Below are positions 39,842-49,122 of a stretch of 54,289 bases of DNA, one piece after another. Position 1 is the stretch's first letter. Every line of letters starts with the position of its first letter. The stretch is from a virus. The position numbers and the translations under genes were made by a program. A model generated the notes under the pieces. It made no database searches. It was not told the origin of the DNA and saw only the letters and a list, made by a program, of their open reading frames with translations. The stretch is taken from the IMG/VR virus record IMGVR_UViG_3300027917_000056, positions 1 through 54,289 of that record; one strand, written 5' to 3'.

Positions 39842-42618
39842 ATCTCTACACTCTCACTTGACTCACTACTTGTTGACGAAAGAGAAGCATTAAGACAACC
39901 ATCAGTAACTACAAAATTATCAGCCAACCATCTAGAAGTAGGAACCAGTCCATCATTGTGTGCGTATAGCCTCACTTTCACAGATCCAGTATTACCCAAA
40001 TCCTGAGTGCTTCCAATTTGATCCCATGCTCCAGACTTCCATCCATAAGCAGACACATTTGATCCAGACCGCTTGATACGCAATTTACCATCTATGGCTC
40101 CTGCGGTCTGTTCGTCATGATAACTCCATCCAGACACACAACTAGACCGATACAAATAGGTATAGCTATATTCTGTTGACCAATATCCCCATCTGCACAC
40201 CGCCATATCGCATCCGGCTGTCTGGAAATAAATCCGTAAATCATACCCAAACTGATTCTGCTCTGAGTAGGAAACTCTCTGGAAATCAATCTGCACATCA
40301 AAATCACCGTAGAAAATAGCACGAGTGATAACCCCATCTCCAGCTCCACCACCAACCTTGCTAAGACGTAGTTTGTTGTTTTGTATGTAAGGAGAGCCAG
40401 AGTATATGTTCCACAAATCAGGATCGGGAGCATCACTGGTCGTACCCGTAAAATCATCGTTAAGATAACACTGTGACCAAGAGCTGGATTCTGAAGAGTA
40501 GGACGATTCGCTAGATTTCGAGCAGTCAGAAGCCGACGATTCACTTGATGCACTACTCCAACTGTAACTGTATTCAGAAGTGTCCTCACATCCGATAGTG
40601 ATTTTGAAATTGTCCGCATCCCACGAACAATACGGCCATCCACCACTCGGCCATGAAGCTCCATTGACCGCTCGAAGTTGAATAGCGATATTTCCACTGG
40701 TGCAAGTATGCTCACTTCCGATCTGTTCCCAAGCACTGCCGGTCCAGATGTACGCAGTCCAATCATAATGATCAACGTTCCAGACCCGTTTGAGTCTAAG
40801 TTTACCGTTATTTTGACGAGTGAATCCTCTGTCCTCCTCGTCATAGCTCCAATCCCCACAATCCGTTCTGTACAAGAATCGGGATTTGTATTTCTGAGAA
40901 AATCCAATAAACCCAAATCCGTATCGGATATGTGCGACTGTGCAGCCAAGGCCAACGTCCTGAGCACCCATATCCCAATACCATGTGGAGCCTGCTGGTT
41001 GACTAACTCCGGTCCAATCCACTTGAACATCGAATTCGTCCGTAAGAACAAATCTTGTCTCCACCAAATCATAAGGACCAGTGGCAGTGCTGCCCTGAAT
41101 AAGATGTAACTTATCTCCGCTGGTAATGTATGGAGTACCCGCTGCGTAACTTTCCACAATCCTCCATGTACCGGGATCGGGAGTCTCACTGACACTAGCA
41201 GCCGAGAAATAGTCGTTACGCCAGCACATCGATTCTGAACTGGATACGGAGGAGAAGGATGATTCGCTAGATTTCGAGCAATCACAAGGCGACGACTCGC
41301 TCGACTCGCAAGACTGGGAGGACATGGAGCTGGTACTCGACGGACTGGACAAAAGTGACTCGGAACTGGTACTCGACAAACTCGATGCCGAACATACGGA
41401 CTCGGAACTTTGAGAGCTGTATGACGACGGACTTGAAGACATGCTGGAGTAACTTGAGGTCGAACACCAGGAGCTGAGGCTAGACTCACAGGACAGAGAC
41501 GAGGTACTGGAAAAACTGGACATGGACGACATTGAGCTGTATGAACTGAAACTGGACATGGACGACTTGGAACTGTACGAGTGAGACGAAGACGAGGAAT
41601 GTGGTCCCCACGGTGATACGGAAATTTGGGACTCACTTGATGAGTACGATCCAGGTTCGGAGGACCAGTCAAGTGGCCATGGAGATACTGACATACTGGA
41701 GGAACAGGAATAGGAAGACCAAGAACTGGAACATGAACAGCATGAGCAGGAGCACTCAGAACTGGAAGACTTTGACTGTAAAGATTCGGAACTGGGACTT
41801 GACTTGGAACATTGGCTGATGGATACCGAGATGCTACTTGAGGAGTAACTTGAAGACGAACAGCTAGAGGACGACGACGAGGAGGAGGAACGCGGCCCCC
41901 ACGGAGAGGCGGAAAACAGGGACGAAGAGGATTTTGAACAATCGCTGGCTGATGAAGAACTGCACGAACAGCAGCTCTTGGAACTCTCACATGAGGACTC
42001 TGAAGACCACGAGGAGGCGCAGGAGAGACTCGAATAGGAAGAAAAACTAGAGGCACAGGAAAAGGACGAAGAGGACGAGTAGCTATCGTCCCGGAACTCC
42101 ACTTGCACCACGGCTTGTCGGGTGTGAGCATAGATGTCCGTATGAGCGATCTGAGCCTGAGCTTGATGTATTTGAGCCTGATCAACCCTGTATTCAACCT
42201 GAGCGATGGCTTGGTATATCCGTACAATAGGTTGTACCAAAGTCCCCCGAGTGAATTTAAGTATAAGCTCCAGAACTCCATCAGGTCCCTCATGAACTAC
42301 TGTAACATTTGTCAGGGTAGCATCCACATCGAGCCGGTCCCCCACCCCTACATCCAAAGACAAGGCTGCTATATACCCATCTTCCGCAGAACTGATAATC
42401 TCGTCTATAATAGCCCGTTGTGTGGCGTCCCCCATGTCGATATAACCATGTACCTCGACATCGAACTCCTTCAGTATGGCCTTGTAGCGTCTCCAATCTG
42501 AACCAACTTTCGTATCCTCTGACACGTCCCGCCGGGTAGCTATGGTCCAGTGGCTTACTTGAGCCACATGAACGGCATCCAGTTTGACTTCCCCAGCATA
42601 TCCCTTGAATACAGTCAT
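39838..42618 (-). CDS. Tail-tube domain fused to Ser/Cys repeats and two lectin-like domains
   Basis: A 926-residue protein. Residues ~1-140 align by eye with the major tail protein at 48679-49095: EVHGYIDMGDATQRAIIDEI here versus INGFVDMGDTNGQRGLIDEV there. Residues ~180-464 are Ser/Cys repeats broken by PWGPHSSS-type insertions; ~465-676 and ~714-913 are two similar sandwich domains (DFDVQIDF, KLRLKR; DADNFKITIGC, LADNFVVTDGC). It therefore looks like a tube subunit that displays a decorated arm, perhaps at a minor ratio. A 733-residue alternative frame on the same strand is a shadow of the repeats. Confidence 0.65.
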   Translation of the reverse strand: MTVFKGYAGEVKLDAVHVAQVSHWTIATRRDVSEDTKVGSDWRRYKAILKEFDVEVHGYIDMGDATQRAIIDEIISSAEDGYIAALSLDVGVGDRLDVDATLTNVTVVHEGPDGVLELILKFTRGTLVQPIVRIYQAIAQVEYRVDQAQIHQAQAQIAHTDIYAHTRQAVVQVEFRDDSYSSSSSFSCASSFSSYSSLSCASSWSSESSCESSKSCCSCSSSSASDCSKSSSSLFSASPWGPRSSSSSSSSSCSSSSYSSSSISVSISQCSKSSPSSESLQSKSSSSECSCSCCSCSSSWSSYSCSSSMSVSPWPLDWSSEPGSYSSSESQISVSPWGPHSSSSSHSYSSKSSMSSFSSYSSMSSMSSFSSTSSLSCESSLSSWCSTSSYSSMSSSPSSYSSQSSESVCSASSLSSTSSESLLSSPSSTSSMSSQSCESSESSPCDCSKSSESSFSSVSSSESMCWRNDYFSAASVSETPDPGTWRIVESYAAGTPYITSGDKLHLIQGSTATGPYDLVETRFVLTDEFDVQVDWTGVSQPAGSTWYWDMGAQDVGLGCTVAHIRYGFGFIGFSQKYKSRFLYRTDCGDWSYDEEDRGFTRQNNGKLRLKRVWNVDHYDWTAYIWTGSAWEQIGSEHTCTSGNIAIQLRAVNGASWPSGGWPYCSWDADNFKITIGCEDTSEYSYSWSSASSESSASDCSKSSESSYSSESSSWSQCYLNDDFTGTTSDAPDPDLWNIYSGSPYIQNNKLRLSKVGGGAGDGVITRAIFYGDFDVQIDFQRVSYSEQNQFGYDLRIYFQTAGCDMAVCRWGYWSTEYSYTYLYRSSCVSGWSYHDEQTAGAIDGKLRIKRSGSNVSAYGWKSGAWDQIGSTQDLGNTGSVKVRLYAHNDGLVPTSRWLADNFVVTDGCLNASLSSTSSESSESVEI
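41225..42080 (-). repeat. Ser/Cys-coding repeat block of the tube-fused protein
   Basis: About 285 codons of SSxSS units with Cys at intervals and occasional SVSPWGPHSSS-type inserts. It resembles the blocks at 13595-17170 and 19095-19415, but is looser and richer in plain SSSS runs. The shared codon composition suggests common origin or recombination between the genes. Confidence 0.6.
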
Positions 42619-42624
42619 CCACCG

Positions 42625-43722
42625 TCAAGCCTTTGCCTTAACTCCTATCTGCAAATCAGCCAAATGTGATTTTAGCCAATCAATACTTAATCCAGGGTTT
42701 TGCGCCCAACAATAACAAAGAGTCTTATTGGCATCTGCCGACAGTTGGGAATCTACACCACAAAGCTGATTCGGAGTTCCCCATCCGTTGTCCCTCAGCA
42801 TATGCTCAAGATTTTGGACATTCGGCACTCCTGACTTACGTGAATCCAAGCATACCTGTACGGCATTAATTAATGTCATAGGGTCAGATGGTGCTGGCTC
42901 TAAATGTACTGAGTGAAGATTACCTACCGTGTTTGTGTGCCAATAATCGACATTATCCGTCGGTCTCTCATCCACTGCTTCCCAGCTCTCTGTATCACTA
43001 CCCTTGTTTACCCAATCCCAATCTGATTCGTCTCCTTCGGCATTAGGAACCATAGCTATAATCCGACTATCGCTACACCACTCAGAATCATCTATAGCAA
43101 AATCATCATACAACACATCGTTACTTCCGGTGACTGTAAAAACAGATGCGTTATGTAATCGAACAGATCCTATGTTTCCAATAGTCTGTTGCATAGTATC
43201 TGCACTTCCAGAAACATCAGTAACACCATTTATTCTAAGTTCATATGCACCGGCATCAGCTATCTTTGCGTAGAACTCTATTAAATACCACGTATGTGGA
43301 GACAATACGGTACTACCCAAGGCAAGTTCGGTGCCAAGAGGACTTACTGCTACATCACTACCACGGACAATCTCTATAGTTTTCGTAGAAGTACGGAAAC
43401 GTAAATATAAGTTCAGATACCCTGATGTATTCCAAATGGAGAACATGAATTTATCCGTGTCCCCATACTGAAACGTGTCGTAGGCATATCTAAATTTGAA
43501 ATATAATTCATTCGTTGGACTGACTAGATACTTGCTAACGTTCAAACTTAGATAACAATTAGATCTAAGAACAACAGCAAAATCTCCACGGATCGGAGCA
43601 CCACATCCTACATAATCCCCAATGTCATTTTTGTGTACTACATATACCCTATCTGCATGGCTTCTACCGTCCCAGCATCGTACATGGCCACACTCAAATC
43701 CATCAATAAATACCCTACCCAT
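42625..43722 (-). CDS. Tail protein with a laminin-G-like domain
   Basis: A 365-residue protein. Residues ~5-215 form a sandwich (GRVFIDGFECGHVRCWDGRS, LYFKFRYAYDTF, FSIWNTSGYLNLYLRFRTS, ELRINGVTDVSG). The C-terminal part includes DWDWVNKGSDTESWEAVDE and a helical segment. Proteins with this layout are common in siphovirus tail modules, between gpM and the tip genes. It may bind carbohydrate or simply decorate the tail. GGAGGTGTAGTCAAG precedes the ATG. Confidence 0.6.
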   Translation of the reverse strand: MGRVFIDGFECGHVRCWDGRSHADRVYVVHKNDIGDYVGCGAPIRGDFAVVLRSNCYLSLNVSKYLVSPTNELYFKFRYAYDTFQYGDTDKFMFSIWNTSGYLNLYLRFRTSTKTIEIVRGSDVAVSPLGTELALGSTVLSPHTWYLIEFYAKIADAGAYELRINGVTDVSGSADTMQQTIGNIGSVRLHNASVFTVTGSNDVLYDDFAIDDSEWCSDSRIIAMVPNAEGDESDWDWVNKGSDTESWEAVDERPTDNVDYWHTNTVGNLHSVHLEPAPSDPMTLINAVQVCLDSRKSGVPNVQNLEHMLRDNGWGTPNQLCGVDSQLSADANKTLCYCWAQNPGLSIDWLKSHLADLQIGVKAKA

Positions 43723-43727
43723 CTTGA

Positions 43728-44072
43728 CTACACCTCCATGAACGTAAGGTTGACCGAGTACACGTCATTGGCTAGGTATTTGAACTCAGCTTCGTCGTCC
43801 ATTAGCTTTACCACATATGTAGCAGCATCGGCAGGGTTTATGTAATTAAACTCCGACCCACCCCATCCCAAAGCATCAAAAAAAGCTATGATTTCTTCTA
43901 ATGCTGTACGATCAATTCCCTTGAACGATAACTTGAACTCTCTTTTTGTAGCAGTCCATCTGGGACGAGAAACCAAATACCCGGCATCACTACGAGAACG
44001 GATAGAGGGTCTGTGAATGGTCTCTACATAATCCGCTCCCGCTTTAGGAAGATCACTTGGCCAGTCTGCCAT
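43728..44072 (-). CDS. Minor tail protein (gpM-like)
   Basis: A 114-residue beta-rich protein (MADWPSDLPKAGADYVETI, VSRPRWTATKREFKLSFKG, then WGGSEFNYINPADAA). Size, position immediately after the tape measure and before gpL-type genes, and the F.LSF.GI..T..E.I..FF pattern agree with a lambda gpM-like tip subunit. GAGGTAAAGAGAG stands before the ATG. Confidence 0.6.
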   Translation of the reverse strand: MADWPSDLPKAGADYVETIHRPSIRSRSDAGYLVSRPRWTATKREFKLSFKGIDRTALEEIIAFFDALGWGGSEFNYINPADAATYVVKLMDDEAEFKYLANDVYSVNLTFMEV

Positions 44073-44078
44073 CTCTCT

Positions 44079-47000
44079 TTACCTCACTCCCAGCCCTTTA
44101 CGGGCACTTTGCCTGAATTCCGGATTGGTGAATAAAGATTCCAAAATCACATCCTGAATCTGCTTTTTTCCATCGTAACGGGTCTCTCCGGCTCTAGCGC
44201 GGAATTGAGTTCCAGTCTGATTGATCAAGTTCACCGTAACCTGTGCCGGTTCTCCAGCGTCTTCTTTTCTTCGTTCCCCACCAATGGGCCCCTGTTGTGC
44301 GGCCATCATTGCTCCCAAGGAAGCCATCGACACATTTCCCATACCACCAAAAGCCCCACCAATTTCGGGTTGTAGGAGACGAGAAATCTTGCCAACCTTG
44401 GCCTCCTGTTCCGCTCCCTCATGCTTGTATCCAGTGGACAGATCAAATGCACTACTGCCAGACATAGCATCTACTGGTCTGTAATCTTCTTTTATTGTTG
44501 GCGCAGCTACAACCCGCACCAGTTCGTCCGCAGCTCGTCCTTTTTCAAATATGTCTCTAGTCATGCTGCCATATCCAGCTTGTGCTTGACTTCTAACTGT
44601 ACGAATTTCGGCTACTGCGTCCCTTGCGTCTCTAATTTTCTTCCATGGATTAATCAAATAATTCACCAAGTCCCGATTTCTACGGGCGGACTCTCTTGGA
44701 ATTACCGCCTCTCCTTTTTGCAGAATGGCAGGAACCTCATCCGGCATTACCCGCACAGCTCCTGAGACCATAGCTCCTTGATGAAAATGCTGGACAGGAG
44801 TGACGGGACCACCTTCGACGATTCCTCCCTCATGAAAATAAGGACCTCCACCACCTATGCTAGGCAATGGAATAGGAGTCTTACCAAGATTCAACGTACC
44901 CGTGCCCCCGATGGTAGGAATTCCTTGTCCCATGCCCATAACATCACCACCACCGCTTCCACCAAATGCACCGAGTAGAGAACCCACACCCTTGATCATT
45001 TGAATAATCATCCACTCGACCAAGAGTTGGGCAATGATGTCCAAAATAGTGCGAATAACTGCCTCACCCATACGTGCAAATGCTTCATTCACTCCTTCCG
45101 TACCCATGATAATATTAGAGAAGGCTTGACTCATGGAATTACTAATTGAATTGGCTAAATGCTGAGATACCTCTGCTCCCCTACGGCCCCAATGAGACCA
45201 TTCCCACTCCACTTTTTTGAACCCTAGCCGCATTCCTTCGAAAAAGTTCTCATTGTTGTCTATCATCCAGTCAATGCGGGCTTCTTCCAGTTCCCGTATT
45301 GAAGCTCCCTGTATGGCTAATTGTTCAAGATGCCACTCCAAATATTCCAAGGTGTGTCGTTGCTTGAGCAAATTGGCTTCCCGTTCCGTGTCTGCAATCT
45401 CAAACAGCAAAGCCTTCCGAAGTTCCGCACTTGCCTTCTCCTGAGCACCCAGCTCTCGCAATTTCTCAACAGCATCGTCATACCGTTTCTGATTCTGTGC
45501 AATGAGTTCAGCAGTAACTTCCTCATTCGACCATATTACACTGTCTAGATAACCGAGCGATTCCTGCTTGATAGCTTCCTGTGCTTCCCGCTCTTTCTCT
45601 ATCCATCCTAACCGTTCTTCGTATGCCTTTTCTGCGGCCCATCGTTGATACTCGAACTGATCCATTACAATACGGTTGATTTCTTGTTGATATTCCCGTT
45701 GCTTGCCCTGAATGGTGTCGGACAATCGCTCCTGAAATCGTGCCATCTCTGCCAAGGAAGCCTGGAAACTTTGTTTCTGTACCTGTCCTTCGGAAGCTAC
45801 AATCCGAGTGCGTTGTTCCAAGCCTTTAAAAGAAGCAGCCAGTTTTTTGTCTTCAGACTCTATGTACTTCTCTGCAATTTCGGAGTACACGGACTTAGCT
45901 GAATCCAGTTCTGTTTGAAGGACTGTCTTACGCTCTTCCGTGGCTCCTTCCATCTCCCGGGTTATGCGTTCGATGGTTTCTATGGCTACTACAAACCGCT
46001 CCGCTTCCCGGCCTGCTCCTCCCCCATAAGCCGAGGTGATGATTTTACGAATTTCTTCGGATTCTTCTTTTGCCTTACGAACCCATTCCTCCAGGTCCCG
46101 TTCCCGTTCTTCAGATCTGCGCTGTATTTCGTTAAGTTCGAACTGGGTCTCGCTCTGTGTAAGCCGTTTCAAGTCCTCCGTTACACCAGCCCGGAAGTCC
46201 ATGAACTGCTCGTAACTAACTTTTTGGTCCTTGAGAGCTTTGTCTAGCAGTTCGGCTTTTTCTTCCTGCACATAAACGGACAGAGTAACCGCTTCCTGTT
46301 CAGCTAAACCGTGTCTCTGAAGAATGGCGAGTTTGTCTTGCTCGTACTTAGTCCAGTAGGCCAGTTGTTCTATGACGGTTTTGCCAGTGAGTTCATCCAT
46401 GTCCTTGCGGAGTTTTTCCATCTCCTCAAGAATGGCTTTTCGCTCCGCAGCCTTTATTTCAGCTATTTCTTTGGCTTGTGCCTCTTCGAAAAGTTCCCGT
46501 GGAGGACCTACTGGTTCCTCTGGGGGACCGCCACGAGCCATGCGATAAGGACCCTCTGCGCGTTCTCTAGCCCGTAATTCACGGAGGAACCGAGCATGGT
46601 TGATTGCCTTCAATTCCTGTTTCTTTAGCTCTTCTGTTACACCAGTAGCACTACGAATGAATGTAGAGAAGGCATCGTCTGAGGTTAGAATCACTTCTCT
46701 AGACCAATCCCCAAAAGCCTGAATCCAAGCAGGAACATTGTCAACCAGCTTACCTGTCACACTCTCGGTTGCTCTGATAGCATTAGCTAAAAGATCCCAA
46801 GTTACAGCAGTCTTCTCTACAGTCATAGCCCTAACAAGTTCAGGAAAAGCCTCCTTTATCCTTTGGATAAATTTCGAAGTTTCGCTCTCAGCTTCCTCCG
46901 TGACTCTACCCGTGGCTCTTCTGGTCCTTTCTGGGATATTTTCTACAAGCGTGATCAGGTCTGCTAAAGCCTCTCCAACACCAAATACTGACCTGACTAC

Positions 47001-47930
47001 TTTCATAATACTGAGAGCAGCTTCATCCGCAGTCCGGATTGTTAATGTCATCGCCGAACCAATCAGATCAGCCCATTTCTGAGCAGATCCAGTTTCAAAA
47101 CTCTTCTCCATAGCTTCTGCATGTCTGCCAAGTATTCTCTCCGTCTCCTCCAGCACCCCTCCCTGAGTGCCAATCTGACGGACAAACTCTTTCGTATAGT
47201 TTTTTATAGTTTCTGTAAGTCCACCGTAAGTGCTTTGTATTTTTTGTGAGAACCCACCGTATCTTTCTTTCAATCCTTCCAGTACGGCAGCTATGACTTT
47301 TTGGGCATCCAGATGGAGTTTACCTACATCCGCTAATTGAGCAGCAGTAAGACCCATTTTCTCCTGTAAAATTTCAAATACTGGGACACCTGCCATTCGG
47401 AGTTGATCCATCTCTTGAGCCATCAATCGTCCCTTGGCCTGTATTTGTCCCAATGCCCTAGCAACCCTATCCATTCCATCAGCCTGTAGCCCGAGGGCTA
47501 GTACGGTATCGACCAGAGTGGTCATATCATCAATGGTGGGCTTCAAGCCCATGGCCCGGAGCATCTTGAAGGAATCAATGGCTTGTTCCGTATTGATTGG
47601 CATTTTCAGGGCCCATTTATTCAACTCTTCAAACCAATTCGTACCTTCACCCTTCGTCAGCATGTCTAAGGAATCCCGCATTCGCTCGAATCGGTCTGCG
47701 GTCTCTACCACACTCTTGCCGAGAGCAACAATAGAACCAACTCCCACGGCAGCAGCTAGGCCCATAAGTTGAGTTCGCACTCCCATGATCCCACCCTGCC
47801 ACCGAAGCATACTCCGATGATTGTCTTCTACCTGACCCCGGAGATTATTGAAATTTCTCTCCACACGACCCAGAGCAGCCGAGCTTTGATCTCGAACTAT
47901 GATAGGTATGTTCAATCTTCTTTCAGCCAT
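44079..47930 (-). CDS. Tape measure protein
   Basis: A 1283-residue tape measure. The start (LNIPIIVRDQSSAALGRVER) is followed by a hydrophobic helix (LMGLAAAVGVGSIVALGKSV) and a helical domain (LRMAGVPVFEILQEKM). Long Glu/Lys/Arg coiled coils run ~480-900, then a membrane-active stretch (MIIQMIKGVGSLLGAFGGSG) and the family end motif GGGGPYFHEGGIV...GEAVIPRE. At about 0.15 nm per residue it predicts a tail near 190 nm. It follows the chaperone genes, as in lambda. Confidence 0.9.
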   Translation of the reverse strand: MAERRLNIPIIVRDQSSAALGRVERNFNNLRGQVEDNHRSMLRWQGGIMGVRTQLMGLAAAVGVGSIVALGKSVVETADRFERMRDSLDMLTKGEGTNWFEELNKWALKMPINTEQAIDSFKMLRAMGLKPTIDDMTTLVDTVLALGLQADGMDRVARALGQIQAKGRLMAQEMDQLRMAGVPVFEILQEKMGLTAAQLADVGKLHLDAQKVIAAVLEGLKERYGGFSQKIQSTYGGLTETIKNYTKEFVRQIGTQGGVLEETERILGRHAEAMEKSFETGSAQKWADLIGSAMTLTIRTADEAALSIMKVVRSVFGVGEALADLITLVENIPERTRRATGRVTEEAESETSKFIQRIKEAFPELVRAMTVEKTAVTWDLLANAIRATESVTGKLVDNVPAWIQAFGDWSREVILTSDDAFSTFIRSATGVTEELKKQELKAINHARFLRELRARERAEGPYRMARGGPPEEPVGPPRELFEEAQAKEIAEIKAAERKAILEEMEKLRKDMDELTGKTVIEQLAYWTKYEQDKLAILQRHGLAEQEAVTLSVYVQEEKAELLDKALKDQKVSYEQFMDFRAGVTEDLKRLTQSETQFELNEIQRRSEERERDLEEWVRKAKEESEEIRKIITSAYGGGAGREAERFVVAIETIERITREMEGATEERKTVLQTELDSAKSVYSEIAEKYIESEDKKLAASFKGLEQRTRIVASEGQVQKQSFQASLAEMARFQERLSDTIQGKQREYQQEINRIVMDQFEYQRWAAEKAYEERLGWIEKEREAQEAIKQESLGYLDSVIWSNEEVTAELIAQNQKRYDDAVEKLRELGAQEKASAELRKALLFEIADTEREANLLKQRHTLEYLEWHLEQLAIQGASIRELEEARIDWMIDNNENFFEGMRLGFKKVEWEWSHWGRRGAEVSQHLANSISNSMSQAFSNIIMGTEGVNEAFARMGEAVIRTILDIIAQLLVEWMIIQMIKGVGSLLGAFGGSGGGDVMGMGQGIPTIGGTGTLNLGKTPIPLPSIGGGGPYFHEGGIVEGGPVTPVQHFHQGAMVSGAVRVMPDEVPAILQKGEAVIPRESARRNRDLVNYLINPWKKIRDARDAVAEIRTVRSQAQAGYGSMTRDIFEKGRAADELVRVVAAPTIKEDYRPVDAMSGSSAFDLSTGYKHEGAEQEAKVGKISRLLQPEIGGAFGGMGNVSMASLGAMMAAQQGPIGGERRKEDAGEPAQVTVNLINQTGTQFRARAGETRYDGKKQIQDVILESLFTNPEFRQSARKGLGVR

Positions 47931-47936
47931 GTACGG

Positions 47937-48320
47937 CTACCTCTTTGCTAAAACTTTCGCTTGTGGATTCACCGTTCTGGTAATTCCTTTTTGTCCGGGC
48001 TGCTTGTTGAACTGACTCGTTCGATAGGACAGAAGATAATAAAACACCCCTGTAAACAAACGCTCGTAATCTTCTTCCTCAACACCCGAGGCCCGGATTG
48101 TAAGATCAATGGCATTAAAGTCTATTTGTCCGGTCATTCCGTTTATAGCTCCCGGTAGGGCTTTTCTAGCCAATCCATATGTCAAAAGATTTTCCCCCAT
48201 TACACGAGGTCGCTTGCACTTGTCACAGGGGGGTTCTTTGCCTTTCCTCGTGTAGATTTGGTCGCAGTTGGAGCACTGGAGCTTTGTGCGGTCTCCTTCC
48301 CATTCTGCGACCTCAACAAG
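47937..48320 (-). CDS. -1 frameshift extension of the tail chaperone (T-part) with zinc ribbon
   Basis: Read from a -1 slip at 48320-48326, this frame starts LVEVAEWEGDRTKL and gives QCSNCDQIYTRKG, PPCDKCKRPRVM, then LTYGLARKALPGA... to stop at 47937 (127 residues). CxxC...CxxC spacing makes a zinc ribbon, far more protein-like than the in-frame reading of the same bases. The ATG at 48200 within it has no ribosome site, which argues that this is made as a fusion (103 + 127 = 230 residues). It is the equivalent of lambda gpGT and binds the tape measure during assembly. Confidence 0.7.
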   Translation of the reverse strand, partial: LVEVAEWEGDRTKLQCSNCDQIYTRKGKEPPCDKCKRPRVMGENLLTYGLARKALPGAINGMTGQIDFNAIDLTIRASGVEEEDYERLFTGVFYYLLSYRTSQFNKQPGQKGITRTVNPQAKVLAKR

Positions 48321-48628
48321 TTTTTTACCTGTTCCAGTTTGGAAGCCATCAACTCATTTATCTGTATGATTAGTTCCTGCCGGAGTGCATACTCGTACCG
48401 AAAAAGGTAGAGCTTGTTTTCTTCATTGCACTCAAACACTTCCCCGGTATCCAGATCCTCAATCCCTTCCCAACTCTCCACACAGTACATAAACATGGTC
48501 TTCTCTACATCGATAGGGTTCACGGCTCCTCGGTCATATTTAATTTCATCATATGGAAAAGGTCTTAAGTGGAACTTTGCGTCCCCAATTTCGATCTCCT
48601 TGCCTACTAGCTTTTTGCTGATCTTCAT
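48200..48628 (-). CDS. Tail assembly chaperone (gpG-like)
   Basis: A 142-residue protein, beginning MKISKKLVGKEIEI with a strong GAGGAGGGAG site. An N-terminal beta region is followed by a helical body (LYLFRYEYALRQELIIQINE). After residue 103 the sequence becomes low-complexity (AQSSSAPTATKSTRGKAKNP), where the -1 frame overlaps. It sits between tail tube and tape measure, the place of lambda gpG. The unshifted form should be the abundant product. Confidence 0.7.
   Translation of the reverse strand: MKISKKLVGKEIEIGDAKFHLRPFPYDEIKYDRGAVNPIDVEKTMFMYCVESWEGIEDLDTGEVFECNEENKLYLFRYEYALRQELIIQINELMASKLEQVKNLLRSQNGKETAQSSSAPTATKSTRGKAKNPPVTSASDLV
48320..48326 (-). promoter_or_regulatory. Programmed -1 frameshift site, A AAA AAC
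   Basis: On the minus strand codons 101-103 of the chaperone read GTA AAA AAC, so A AAA AAC is in the exact X-XXY-YYZ phase for a -1 slip. The -1 frame has an upstream stop at the TGA inside AATGAGTTG and is then open to 47937; the zero frame stops at 48200. A second in-phase C CCC CCT lies nearer the zero-frame stop but would miss the first CxxC. A downstream pseudoknot was not established. Confidence 0.65.
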
Positions 48629-48650
48629 TGTCTTCTCCCTCCTCTAAGAA

Positions 48651-48670
48651 GGGGGACCCAAAGGTCCCCC
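48651..48670 (-). terminator. Terminator-like hairpin after the major tail gene
   Basis: GGGGGACC and GGTCCCCC pair as a perfect 8-base stem around a four-base loop, 8 bases after the major tail protein stop on the minus strand. Only a short T-rich stretch (TTCTT) follows, so it is likely a partial terminator or mRNA-stabilising hairpin that keeps tube expression above that of the chaperone and tape measure. Confidence 0.55.
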
Positions 48671-48678
48671 CCAAAGTT

Positions 48679-49095
48679 TTAGCTTGACTCGACGTAGTAC
48701 ATCTGGTCATGTCCAACCATTGTCATAGAAACCCGCACTACGTCATCATTGCCTGGGTTGTTAAGAGAAACGGCTGTAATAACGGCACTTCCGTAGAAGT
48801 AGCCATCGGTCGTTCCCTCATCAACCTCAAAACGCACGTCAGCGACAACACCATCCGTACCATCTGCAAAAACTTCGTCGATCAATCCCCTCTGTCCGTT
48901 CGTGTCTCCCATATCGACGAATCCATTGATAGTACCATTCCAACCCCTGGACCCCTGAACAGTCTGCTTCCACTCGTTACCAATGCAAGTAACGTCGATT
49001 GCAGTGCCCTCAAGATTCAAGGTATAGTCCGTGAGATTGATGACAGTGTTCGCACCGACAGCGCACACGCCCAACTTACCACGAAAGAACGCCAT
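48679..49095 (-). CDS. Major tail (tube) protein
   Basis: A 138-residue beta-rich protein, beginning MAFFRGKLGVCAVGANTV, with DYTLNLEGTAIDVTCIGNEW, INGFVDMGDTNGQRGLIDEV and DVRFEVDEG. Size, position between tail-completion and chaperone genes, and the terminator-like hairpin after it fit a tube subunit. It resembles the N-terminus of the Ser-rich protein at 39838-42618. It should be the most abundant tail protein. Confidence 0.7.
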   Translation of the reverse strand: MAFFRGKLGVCAVGANTVINLTDYTLNLEGTAIDVTCIGNEWKQTVQGSRGWNGTINGFVDMGDTNGQRGLIDEVFADGTDGVVADVRFEVDEGTTDGYFYGSAVITAVSLNNPGNDDVVRVSMTMVGHDQMYYVESS

Positions 49096-49122
49096 CGTGA
49101 GAACCTCCCTTATATCCGATTA

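Noticed and set aside
40092-42293. A 733-residue open frame on the same strand as the tube-fused protein
   Set aside because: It is Pro/Arg/Leu-rich, lies inside the Ser/Cys repeat gene, and arises because repeat codons lack stops in that frame. The other frame has recognisable tube and lectin-like domains.
47937-48200. Independent 87-residue gene starting at the ATG at 48200
   Set aside because: No ribosome site; the frame is open upstream through a zinc ribbon, better explained as a frameshift extension.
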